Assembly: GCA_014379705.1 (NCBI GenBank)
Contig: JACMLI010000370.1
Coordinates: forward strand, 1 to 8,386
From: Gemmatimonadaceae bacterium
GTDB taxonomy: Bacteria > Gemmatimonadota > Gemmatimonadetes > Gemmatimonadales > Gemmatimonadaceae
Direction of reading: 5' to 3'
DNA length: 8,386 nt
Shown here: positions 1-6,087 of the stretch, in pieces
How positions within the stretch are numbered: the stretch's first letter is position 1
Layout: every line of letters begins with the position of its first letter
Translations under genes and position numbers: made by a program
Notes under the pieces: model-generated
Database searches by the model: none
What the model was told of the DNA's origin: nothing
Seen by the model: only the letters and a program-made list of their open reading frames with translations

Positions 1-410
1 CGCTGCAACAACCACGAGCCGCGCTGCGCCGCGGGGCAGAAGTCGCGCGTGATGAGCCCGATGATCGCGAACGCGACCTCGCCGGTGGCCAACGACGGAT
101 TGCCGCGCGTGAAGTGCGTGCCGTCGAGTTCGGCGATCGCGAGGTCGCAATGCGAGATCGCGAGAGCGGTGTCTATGTCCCCGATGTCACCGGAGGCGAT
201 CACCTGCGCGTCGGACGCCTGGCCCTGGCTCGCGCGGAGGTCGTTGCGCGCCTCGGCCCACGCCGCGGCCGTGGCCTCGTGACCGCCAGGTGACCAGTCG
301 GGCAGCCGGTGATCGTGTGCATGGCGCCCGATGAACGTCGCATCGACCGGGCGGTGCGTGTAGAGCGTCTCGAAGAATCGATCGAGGGGGGCAGGGCCGG
401 CGTCGCTCAT
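1..410 (-). CDS. DUF885 family protein, N-terminal part only (cut by window edge)
   Basis: Reading the minus strand from the ATG at 410-408 gives 136 codons with no stop before the window edge, so only the N-terminus is present. Residues 21-41 carry the entry motif typical of DUF885 proteins: PVDATFIG followed by HDHRLPDWSP. The visible part has no signal peptide. DUF885 proteins are usually about 550-600 aa and are thought to be peptidase-like hydrolases, but their substrates are mostly unknown and any catalytic region would lie outside this window. The start codon overlaps the stop of the upstream oxidoreductase gene as ATGA. There is no Shine-Dalgarno sequence in front of it, so translation probably depends on coupling. 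The family call rests on motif memory, not a search; the reading frame itself is well supported by the overlap. Confidence 0.72.
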   Translation of the reverse strand, partial: MSDAGPAPLDRFFETLYTHRPVDATFIGRHAHDHRLPDWSPGGHEATAAAWAEARNDLRASQGQASDAQVIASGDIGDIDTALAISHCDLAIAELDGTHFTRGNPSLATGEVAFAIIGLITRDFCPAAQRGSWLLQ

Positions 411-1591
411 CCGTCGAGGGGCAGCCGCACCCAACGCCGTTCGCGAAACGACTTCTCCACCCCGTTGATCACTTCCTGCACCCGTGCCCCGTCCATGAAG
501 TCGCCCTCGTTTTCCGGCGTCGGAGACTGCACTTCGCCGATGAAGGAGGAGATGAGGTTGGCGTAGAACAGCGTGCGCCACGCTTCGCCCTTGTGGCCGC
601 CGGGGGGATAGAACTGCGGCGGCACCTCGATCTCGCGGAATTCCACGTCGTCCGGTTTCGCCGCCTTGAGGGATTCGCAGACCCCGAACTCCTCGACCAG
701 GCGACAGATCAACGCGCCCTCGCTCCCGTACACGCGCGCCTCGATCCCCGGGTAGTTCCCCACCGTGACGAACGAGGTCTGGATGCTGCCTAACGCGCCG
801 TTGGCAAACTCGCCGATGAAGATGTCGCCGTCATCGATGTTCATGCGCATCATCCGGCCGGTCGCGCGCACCATGCGCTCCGGGATGAAGTTCCGCATCG
901 TGCCGACGACCTCCTGGTACGGGGCACCGACCGCCCACGCGCCGATGTCGATGATCGGCGCGCCGTACCCTTCCAGCGACGAGACCTGGATTTCCGATTG
1001 GTCCGCGTGAGGATCCACCTGGCGCAATGGGTTCATCGGGTCCAGCCACTGCGAGTTCTGCTCGTAGCCGTTGAAGATGAAGGGCGTGCCGATGAACCCC
1101 TGGTCGATCAGCGCCTTCATGTAGCGCATCGCCGGCGCGTACCGGAACGTGAAGCCGAGCTTGGTCTTCAAGCCCTTCGACCGGGCGAATTCGGACGCAC
1201 GTACGGTCTCGCGGAAGTCGAAGGCCACGGGCTTCTCGCACAGCACGTGCTTCCCGGCTTCCAGCGCTGCCCAGGCCAGGTCGAAATGGGTCGCGGACGG
1301 CGTGCACACGTCGACGAGGTCGATATCATCCCGCTGCAACAGCATTCGATGGTCGCTCTCGACCGTCGGGATCCCGAACTCGGTGGCGAGCGCTTCCGCC
1401 ATCGGCCGCTGTGGATCGCAGATTGCAACGACTTCGCAGCGGGGGTCGCGGAGAAAGCCGGGAACGTGTGCCAGCCGGGCCCATGCCCCCGCCCCCAGCA
1501 CGCCCACACGAACCTTTCGGGATGGATCGACAAACGGCACGTTCGAACCGCGGTGGGAGTGGACAAAATGTCGGAAATGGCCCTCGGGCAC
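407..1591 (-). CDS. Gfo/Idh/MocA family NAD(P)-dependent oxidoreductase
   Basis: A 394-aa cytoplasmic protein of the usual length for the family, which oxidises or reduces sugars, inositols and related polyols with NAD(P). The N-terminal Rossmann fold starts with VGVLGAGAWA (residues 29-38, dinucleotide-binding glycine motif). It continues with the acidic end of strand 2 (AICDP, 56-60) and the CTPSATH segment (96-102). The hallmark EKP motif is at 119-121, with K120 the expected catalytic lysine. The C-terminal alpha/beta domain follows from about 145, with D215 in the DIGAW segment. The histidine normally four residues after that Asp is Trp219 here. The listed start is a GTG at 1591; a second GTG at 1540 (18th codon) sits closer to the Rossmann fold and may be the true start, because the first 17 codons look noncoding. 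Neither has a good ribosome binding site. The gene overlaps the downstream DUF885 gene by four bases, so the two probably form an operon. The substrate cannot be named. Confidence 0.93.
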   Translation of the reverse strand: MPEGHFRHFVHSHRGSNVPFVDPSRKVRVGVLGAGAWARLAHVPGFLRDPRCEVVAICDPQRPMAEALATEFGIPTVESDHRMLLQRDDIDLVDVCTPSATHFDLAWAALEAGKHVLCEKPVAFDFRETVRASEFARSKGLKTKLGFTFRYAPAMRYMKALIDQGFIGTPFIFNGYEQNSQWLDPMNPLRQVDPHADQSEIQVSSLEGYGAPIIDIGAWAVGAPYQEVVGTMRNFIPERMVRATGRMMRMNIDDGDIFIGEFANGALGSIQTSFVTVGNYPGIEARVYGSEGALICRLVEEFGVCESLKAAKPDDVEFREIEVPPQFYPPGGHKGEAWRTLFYANLISSFIGEVQSPTPENEGDFMDGARVQEVINGVEKSFRERRWVRLPLDG

Positions 1592-1698
1592 GTTCCGCGG
1601 CGGCCAATGTATTCGTCGTCACCGGGGCCAGCCAGCACGGTCCACACTTGCCCCCCCTCCCCGCGCCAATGAGCTTGCATCATCTCCAGCAACCTGTC
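1592..1698. promoter_or_regulatory. divergent intergenic region (oxidoreductase / lipoprotein)
   Basis: This 107-bp gap lies between two divergently read genes, so it should hold promoters for both. I see no clear -35/-10 pair on either strand. A C-rich run is present at 1651-1660. If the oxidoreductase really starts at 1540, the gap grows and includes a small inverted repeat, GACA-AAA-TGTC, at 1562-1572, which could be an operator half-site pair or chance. The regulatory role is inferred from gene orientation only. Confidence 0.35.
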
Positions 1699-2286
1699 AT
1701 GACTTCCCCGCGTCTTCGTATCGCCTTCCTCTTCGCATGCACTGCGCTGGCCGGCGCGTGCATGAGCGACAACGAGTATCGCGCCAAGTCGGAAGCGCAA
1801 AAGCGCGCAGCCGGCCCGCGGGCCGAAAAGGCGGCGCAAAATCAAGCCGCCCGAGGGTCGCGCCGCGAACAGAGCCTCGCGAAGGCGGCCGCCGCCGTCG
1901 GCAGCAAGGTCACCACCGGGGAGCGGGCAGAGCGCCTGGCGAAGGCGGACGTGCCGTTCACGCGGATGTCCGGGTACGTCGTTCGTGGGACCGACGAGTC
2001 GTCGTTCGTGAAGTGCGGTGACTCGGGGGTGCACTATACGCGCATGTCAGCCGGCGCCGTCGGACTGCTCGTCCAGCGCTATCGCTTCAAGGCGCCGCGT
2101 CCCCTCTCGCCAGTGTACTTCACGATCAGCGGCCGCATCCTCGACGACACGATTTCGGTTGGCACTCACGAGTACATCTCGGTCGTGGAGATCGAGCGGG
2201 TCTACCCCGAGGTCCTGGACGAGCGTCCAGCCTGCGCGGCGCCGACGCGCGGTTCGCTCATCGAGCGCCAGGTCAGCAAACGCTGA
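1699..2286 (+). CDS. putative lipoprotein with NlpE C-terminal-like OB domain
   Basis: A 195-aa protein starting at ATG 1699, chosen because a signal peptide begins there (Arg5 and Arg7, then a hydrophobic stretch 8-20, then Cys21). The site LAGA-C is an off-register lipobox: the Leu is at -4 rather than -3, so lipidation is likely but not certain. Residues about 24-85 are rich in Ala, Lys, Arg and Glu and look like a long helical periplasmic linker. Residues about 88-175 resemble the small OB-fold domain at the C-terminus of NlpE-type lipoproteins: GYVVRGTDESSFVKCG (92-107), then PLSPVYFTISGRI (135-147) and a closing VVEIERVYP (162-170). Two cysteines, C106 and C179, could pair. The usual N-terminal NlpE domain is absent. 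A role in envelope sensing or simple structure is possible but unproven. Another in-frame ATG at 1669 is less likely as a start. The gene ends 12 bp from the convergent VanZ-like gene. Confidence 0.7.
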   Translation: MTSPRLRIAFLFACTALAGACMSDNEYRAKSEAQKRAAGPRAEKAAQNQAARGSRREQSLAKAAAAVGSKVTTGERAERLAKADVPFTRMSGYVVRGTDESSFVKCGDSGVHYTRMSAGAVGLLVQRYRFKAPRPLSPVYFTISGRILDDTISVGTHEYISVVEIERVYPEVLDERPACAAPTRGSLIERQVSKR

Positions 2287-2298
2287 CCGCGAACCCAT

Positions 2299-3492
2299 TC
2301 AACGATCGCGGTCCACGCCGAGCAACTGCGTGATGTGCGATCGCTGCAGGTAGTAGAGCCAACCGCCGTAGAGGCTCGCTGCCAGGAGCAGGAGCGCGCG
2401 GCCCCCGCTGGCCCCGAGCCCCGCGTTAAACCCGCGAACACACTCGAGCGACAGGCACGCCATACCCGTCCACACCAGCAGGCGCGGGAAGGCCTCCCTG
2501 TAGCGCGCGATGACGCGTCCGCGAAACTCGGCCATCATGTAGCCGAGCAGCGTAAAGGCCGCGACCAGTTCCAGCAGCCGAAGGATTTCTGCCTTCGTCC
2601 ATTCCGTGGCCACACCCGGAAAGCCCAGGCCAGCGCTCCAACTCCCGACTCCACCAAGCAGTGGACTCGCTCCGAGGATCGCGAGGTAGGCGACGTACGC
2701 GGGCAAGGCTGAACGCATCACCGGGACTTCGTACCGGCGCTCGAGGCCCTGCCCCGGATGTCCCACGGCGCCTCGACGCCAGGCGACCACACCGGCGACG
2801 ACGGCACCGATGGCCACGATGCCCGGAACGCGCGCCAGCAGTGGGAAGGTCCCCGCGACATACCAGACCATCGTTGCCGCCGCTGTCGTCGGAGCAGACA
2901 CGCTGCGGTCGGGACCAAAGTGGCTGCGCTGCAACCCGCCGAGGATCGAGGCACCGAACACCGCGACAAGGACCGAGAGGCTGGCGTGGAACGGGTCGCT
3001 CCCAGCCGCGAGGGCGTTGAGCCACAGAAGAGGGATGATGAGGTAGACGAGTCCCATCAGCGGCAGCTCGAGGGAGAAGCGGCCCACCACGGCGTCTCCC
3101 TCGCGCAGGCGAGTGGCAGCGAGATCTGCGACAAGGGCGCCGAGCCACGCACCGAGGGCATTCGTCGCAATGTCCAGGGGCGACGTGTAGCGCTCGATCT
3201 CGAATAACTGGGCAGTCTCGATGGCCGAACTCATGATCGCGCCCATCCACAGGACCCGCATGGTCGTGTGCCGGGTGTGGTGGCGCGTGCCCAGTCGGTA
3301 CAGGAAGCCGAGGGGGACGAACATCAGCACATTCGCGACAATGTCGACCGCGTCCCCGGTCATCATGACCCGCCACTGTTCCGGCCGGCGGAACTGGAAT
3401 GGGAGCAGGGTGATGATCAGCGTCACTCCAAGCATGTAGGCCAGAATCGCCAAACCCAACTGGGAGAACGACTTGGCCGCTGCCGAGACCAT
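2299..3492 (-). CDS. VanZ-like family polytopic membrane protein
   Basis: A 397-aa integral membrane protein starting at ATG 3492. The reading frame stays open to 3915, but that extension lies over the divergent exosortase gene and reads as low-complexity Arg/Pro sequence, so the first hydrophobic segment (about 12-32) sets the start. The N-terminal third is a VanZ-like domain: DIVANVLMFVPLGF (50-63), then SSAIETAQLF (88-97) and SPLDIATNALGAWLG (104-118), the Asp- and Asn-containing signature of the family. About six further hydrophobic segments follow (about 142-160, 170-186, 203-237, 262-282, 303-320, 337-380), so the protein is much longer than a minimal VanZ (about 150-200 aa). The biochemical role of VanZ-like proteins is poorly defined; VanZ itself gives low-level teicoplanin resistance, but homologues near exosortase or polysaccharide genes are not resistance genes. 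Divergent position next to the exosortase suggests a link to surface assembly. No Shine-Dalgarno sequence is evident. Confidence 0.88.
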   Translation of the reverse strand: MVSAAAKSFSQLGLAILAYMLGVTLIITLLPFQFRRPEQWRVMMTGDAVDIVANVLMFVPLGFLYRLGTRHHTRHTTMRVLWMGAIMSSAIETAQLFEIERYTSPLDIATNALGAWLGALVADLAATRLREGDAVVGRFSLELPLMGLVYLIIPLLWLNALAAGSDPFHASLSVLVAVFGASILGGLQRSHFGPDRSVSAPTTAAATMVWYVAGTFPLLARVPGIVAIGAVVAGVVAWRRGAVGHPGQGLERRYEVPVMRSALPAYVAYLAILGASPLLGGVGSWSAGLGFPGVATEWTKAEILRLLELVAAFTLLGYMMAEFRGRVIARYREAFPRLLVWTGMACLSLECVRGFNAGLGASGGRALLLLAASLYGGWLYYLQRSHITQLLGVDRDR

Positions 3493-3664
3493 CGCGACAG
3501 GCGTCGACGGGGCCGGTGGGGGGAGCGAAGGTAGGGAGCGAGGTGTCGGCAGCAACGGTCGAGGAAGGGTCAGGCCGTAAGTATCGGCAGGGGTTGCTCG
3601 TCTCTTGTGCGAGCCACGCCGCCCCGGTGTGCGCGAAAGTGTGATTCCCGGCAATATTCGACGA
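3493..3664. promoter_or_regulatory. divergent intergenic region (VanZ-like / exosortase)
   Basis: This 172-bp region separates two divergent genes and should contain both promoters. It holds a purine-rich stretch on the plus strand with a direct repeat, GGGAGCGA at 3521-3528 and again at 3534-3541 (13-bp period, about one helical turn), on the VanZ-like side. A weak inverted repeat, GCTCG (3596-3600) with CGAGC (3610-3614), lies towards the exosortase. No convincing -35/-10 boxes are seen. The regulatory function is inferred from layout. Confidence 0.35.
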
Positions 3665-4537
3665 GTGACCAGTACCGCCTTTTCACGCCGTGACCTTGGG
3701 GTCCCGACGCTCGCCCTCGTGGCGATCGCTGCGACCTTCGTGCTGCTGTTCTCTGCGCCGCTGGCGAACACCGCGACGACCTGGTGGAACGACCCCGACG
3801 CTGGCCATGGGCTCCTCCTGGCCCCGCTCGCGTTCTGGTTGGCGTGGCGATCGGGGTTGGCGCCACGACACGCCCCGCAGCCCGTCTGGGGGCTTGTCGT
3901 GATCGTCATAGCCATCGCCCTGCGCTACGTCTCGGCGCTCGCCGCCGAGGCCTTCGTGGCCCGTTCCGCGATGTTCCTCGCGCTGGGCGGTGTGGTGGTC
4001 TGGGGCTGGGGCTTCCGCCAGCTCTGGCACTGGTGGCTTCCGGTGCTCCTCCTCGCCCTCTCGATGCCGCTTCCTGAGATCGTCCTCGGGTCACTCGCGC
4101 TCCCGCTGCAGTTCCAGGCGTCCAAGCTCGGTGCGGCGCTGCTGTCGACGCGCGGCATCCCGGTGCACCTCGACGGAAACGTGATCCGTCTACCGGGCCA
4201 CGATCTCTTTGTCACCGAGGCGTGTTCCGGCCTGCGGTCACTCACCGCGCTCCTGAGCCTGGGCGTCCTCCTCGGTGGTCTGGTCCTGCGCTCCCCGGTG
4301 TCGCGCGTGGCGATCGTGGCGCTGTCGATCCCTGTGGCCGTACTGGTGAACGGCGTGCGCGTGTTCGGGACGGGCTTCCTCGTGGCGTTCGTGAATCCTG
4401 CCCTGGCCGAGGGTTTCTCGCACATGACGGAGGGATGGCTCCTCTTCGTCGTCGCGTTCGCGATCCTCGCCGGGATCACGCGGATCATCCTCGCGCTCGA
4501 GAAGCGCTGGCTCCCGAAGGAGGCGCCCAATGCATAA
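3665..4537 (+). CDS. exosortase family membrane protease/transpeptidase
   Basis: A 290-aa polytopic inner-membrane protein of the size and pattern of exosortases, which recognise C-terminal PEP-CTERM-like tails and cleave or transfer the protein, usually in organisms making extracellular polysaccharide. The three expected active-site residues are present: Cys187 in TEACSGLRSL, Arg232 in VNGVRV, and His253 in FSHMTEGW. The N-terminal signature around DPDAGHGLLLAPLAF (43-57) also fits. About eight hydrophobic segments span the chain. I chose the GTG at 3665; the frame is open to a TTG at 3605, but the added 20 residues (Arg/Pro-rich) look noncoding. Neither start has a strong ribosome binding site. 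The last eight bases overlap the epsI start, so the two are co-translated. The subtype (XrtA or another) cannot be fixed without a search. No PEP-CTERM substrate is encoded in this window. Confidence 0.95.
   Translation: MTSTAFSRRDLGVPTLALVAIAATFVLLFSAPLANTATTWWNDPDAGHGLLLAPLAFWLAWRSGLAPRHAPQPVWGLVVIVIAIALRYVSALAAEAFVARSAMFLALGGVVVWGWGFRQLWHWWLPVLLLALSMPLPEIVLGSLALPLQFQASKLGAALLSTRGIPVHLDGNVIRLPGHDLFVTEACSGLRSLTALLSLGVLLGGLVLRSPVSRVAIVALSIPVAVLVNGVRVFGTGFLVAFVNPALAEGFSHMTEGWLLFVVAFAILAGITRIILALEKRWLPKEAPNA
4517..4523 (+). promoter_or_regulatory. ribosome binding site of epsI
   Basis: AAGGAGG lies inside the last codons of the exosortase gene, six bases before the ATG at 4530. It is the only near-perfect Shine-Dalgarno sequence seen at a gene start in this window. 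It fixes the epsI start and suggests re-initiation after the overlapping upstream gene. Confidence 0.85.
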
Positions 4538-5207
4538 CTGGCGCGCCTTCGTGCCCGCGCTGCTTTTCGCAGTTGGGGCTTCGCTCACGTGGAGCGCGGG
4601 AAAGCAGGAAGCCGCGCCCCTCGCGCGCCCCTTGCGCGAGCTTCCCTCGTCGATTGTCGGCGTTCCCGGCGAGGAGCGCCCGCTGACCGACGTCGAACGG
4701 GAGGTCGCGGGGGTCTCAGACTACATGTTCCGAATTTTCCGGCGCGACTCGCTCGACGCCTTCTCGGTGTACGTCGGCTACTACGAGTCGCAGGCGACGG
4801 GCAAGACGATCCATTCGCCGCGGAATTGCCTGCCGGGAGCGGGGTGGCAGGTCGTGGAGAATGGGACCGCGACCCTCTCACTCGCGGGGCGGCCGGTCAG
4901 CGTGAACCAGTACGTGATCGCGAATGGCCCGTCGCAGGCGGTGGTGCTGTATTGGTACCAGGGGCGTGGACGCGTGGCGCATTCCGAGTATCGCGTAAAG
5001 TGGGAGCTCCTTCGCGACGCCGCCCAGCGCGGGCGCACGGAGGAGGCCCTGGTCCGGGTCATGGTGCCGATTGCCCCATCCCGCACCTTCGACGCGACCG
5101 ACTGGCGCCTTCGCCGTGAGGCCGCCGAGCGCCGGGCGCGCGAGGTCGCCGAGGAAATGCTCCCGCTGATGGACCGCGCCCTCCCGCCCTGGGCAGCGAC
5201 CACCTAG
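4530..5207 (+). CDS. epsI: EpsI family protein (exosortase-associated)
   Basis: A 225-aa protein that starts with a single hydrophobic segment (about 7-20) and continues as an extracytoplasmic domain. It has the EpsI/DUF3485 hallmarks: HSPRNCLPGAGW (95-106), then VVLYWYQGRGR (138-148), followed by an EYRVKWELLRDA helix start (153-164) and a charged C-terminal helix (about 190-215). EpsI proteins occur next to, or fused to, exosortases in exopolysaccharide loci. Their exact activity is not settled, but they are treated as part of the exosortase-linked export/polymer system. The conserved Cys100 is present. The start overlaps the exosortase stop by eight bases and has a strong ribosome binding site, so the pair is one operon. 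Length is normal for the family, with no sign of truncation. Confidence 0.94.
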   Translation: MHNWRAFVPALLFAVGASLTWSAGKQEAAPLARPLRELPSSIVGVPGEERPLTDVEREVAGVSDYMFRIFRRDSLDAFSVYVGYYESQATGKTIHSPRNCLPGAGWQVVENGTATLSLAGRPVSVNQYVIANGPSQAVVLYWYQGRGRVAHSEYRVKWELLRDAAQRGRTEEALVRVMVPIAPSRTFDATDWRLRREAAERRAREVAEEMLPLMDRALPPWAATT

Positions 5208-5238
5208 TCGCTCGACAGCGAGAGCAGACGACACTGGG

Positions 5239-5268
5239 CCCCGGATCTCCGCTTCGCTACGTCCGGGG
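5239..5268 (+). terminator. GC-rich palindrome, possible epsI terminator or REP-like element
   Basis: CCCCGGA (5239-5245) pairs perfectly with TCCGGGG (5262-5268) around a 16-base loop. It lies 31 bases after the epsI stop. There is only a short T run afterwards (5277-5279), so a classic intrinsic terminator is doubtful. The form, a perfect seven-base stem with a CTCCGCTTCGC-type loop, also resembles short dispersed palindromes (REP-like) found between genes in GC-rich genomes. That alternative needs genome-wide copy counting. Confidence 0.4.
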
Positions 5269-5309
5269 TGACCGCCTTTCCGCGTGGGCGCTTAAACGCG
5301 GCGGGATGC

Positions 5310-5350
5310 GGCCGATACTCCTTCCAGATGGTGGCTGGAGGAGACCGGCC
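5310..5350 (+). other. long imperfect hairpin upstream of the Big-1 lipoprotein
   Basis: GGCCG (5310-5314) pairs with CGGCC (5346-5350). After a small internal loop, CTCCTTCCAG (5318-5327) pairs with CTGGAGGAG (5335-5343) with one bulged T, closing a seven-base loop. This gives about 14 base pairs, ending 32 bases before the proposed ATG at 5383. It could be a 5' leader structure or a processing site. No T tract follows, so it is unlikely to be an intrinsic terminator. Function unknown. Confidence 0.4.
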
Positions 5351-5382
5351 ATCGACCATGATCCCCGCCTCGCGATCCTGCC

Positions 5383-6084
5383 ATGCCGACCCAATCGACG
5401 TTCATGCACGTTCGCCACGTGATCTGCGGTCTCGCCCTCGGCGGAACCGCCGCCCTCTCGGGGTGCGGGAAGGCGGTGGAAGCATCGCCGGTGCCTGCGT
5501 CCCTCGTGCTGGTGCAGGGGAACCTGCAGTCGGTGCAGGGGGGGCTGGAGCTTCCGAACCCCGTGGTGGTGCGACTGCTCGACGCCGAGGGCAAGCCGGT
5601 GGAGGGCGTCGCCGTGGGCTTCAGTGTGATGAATGGTGGTGGTTCGGTCACTCCCGGCAGCGTCGTGAGCGACGAGAGTGGCGAGGCGCGCACGAAGTGG
5701 GTGCTCGGCGCCGCCGAAGTGAACCAGACGTTGACGGCCAAGGCCCCCGCGCTCGACCCGCTCAACATCGCTGCGATCGCACTCCTGCCCACCGACCTGC
5801 TGATTGCGCAGGGGAACAACCAGGCGGCCAAGCCCAGCGCGCCGCTGCCGAACGCGATCGTGATCCGCGTGGTCGGGCCGAACAACGCGCCAATGAAGAA
5901 CATCGCCGTGGCGTTCCAGGTGATCACGGGCGGGGGACTGATCTCGCCGCAGTCGGGCCTTACGAATGCGCAGGGTGAGGTGACCGCGCGATGGACGCTG
6001 GGCACGAGCCCCGGGGGCCAGCTGCTGGCCGTCTCGTCAGGCAACCTGCAGCCCATCGCGATCAACGCAGCGGCCAACCCCTGA
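5383..6084 (+). CDS. lipoprotein with two tandem Big-1 (bacterial Ig-like) domains
   Basis: A 233-aa secreted protein. A signal peptide at residues about 8-27 ends in a textbook lipobox, LSGC (25-28), so Cys28 should be lipidated and the mature protein anchored in a membrane. The rest is two copies of a Big-1-like Ig fold, about 38-132 and 136-231. Each copy begins with a hydrophobic strand and a QGN turn, then LPN(P/A)xVxRx, GVAVGF / NIAVAF, NGGGSVTP / TGGGLISP, and a (G)EARTKWVLG / GEVTARWTLG strand. Big-1 domains are found in surface proteins such as intimin-type adhesins and in many small exported proteins of unknown role; here they form the whole mature protein. Two ATGs are possible, 5383 and 5404; neither has a ribosome binding site, and the second gives a more compact signal peptide. 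Adhesive or structural roles are guesses. Confidence 0.88.
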   Translation: MPTQSTFMHVRHVICGLALGGTAALSGCGKAVEASPVPASLVLVQGNLQSVQGGLELPNPVVVRLLDAEGKPVEGVAVGFSVMNGGGSVTPGSVVSDESGEARTKWVLGAAEVNQTLTAKAPALDPLNIAAIALLPTDLLIAQGNNQAAKPSAPLPNAIVIRVVGPNNAPMKNIAVAFQVITGGGLISPQSGLTNAQGEVTARWTLGTSPGGQLLAVSSGNLQPIAINAAANP

Positions 6085-6087
6085 GAG

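Larger units (their letters stand above)
5208..5382 (+). other. hairpin-rich intergenic region before the Big-1 lipoprotein
   Basis: This 175-bp gap between epsI and the next same-strand gene holds no credible ORF but has four potential hairpins in a row. They are TCGCT/AGCGA (5208-5221, right after the epsI stop), CCCCGGA/TCCGGGG (5239-5268), CCGCGT/ACGCGG (5280-5301), and a long imperfect stem at 5310-5350. The first two may end epsI transcription, the last may be a leader structure of the lipoprotein mRNA. High GC content makes chance stems common, so only the second and fourth stand out. I do not recognise a known riboswitch. Confidence 0.5.

Noticed and set aside
49..282. Plus-strand frame at the left edge.
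   Set aside because: Antisense to the DUF885 N-terminus, whose opposite frame carries a recognisable family motif.
1149..2021. A 290-codon plus-strand frame overlapping the oxidoreductase and the lipoprotein gene.
   Set aside because: It is antisense to the oxidoreductase and out of frame with the lipoprotein; the product is low-complexity Arg/Ser sequence with no domain.
2287..2298. Possible bidirectional terminator between the convergent lipoprotein and VanZ-like genes.
   Set aside because: The gap is only 12 bp and no inverted repeat with a T run is seen in or next to it.
2426..3376. A 316-codon minus-strand frame inside the VanZ-like gene.
   Set aside because: Same strand but other frame; the product is Arg/Gly/Pro-rich and lacks the membrane pattern shown by the VanZ-like frame.
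3493..3915. The 141-codon N-terminal extension of the VanZ-like frame.
   Set aside because: It crosses the divergent exosortase start and reads as Arg/Pro/Ser-rich sequence without hydrophobic segments; the ATG at 3492 directly precedes the first membrane segment.
5280..5350. Possible c-di-GMP or fluoride riboswitch in the hairpin region.
   Set aside because: The conserved cores I know for those classes are not present; only generic stems are seen.
5268..5978. A 236-codon frame covering the hairpin region and the Big-1 gene in another frame.
   Set aside because: Product is Arg/Gly/Ala low-complexity; the Big-1 frame has a lipobox and two clear internal repeats.
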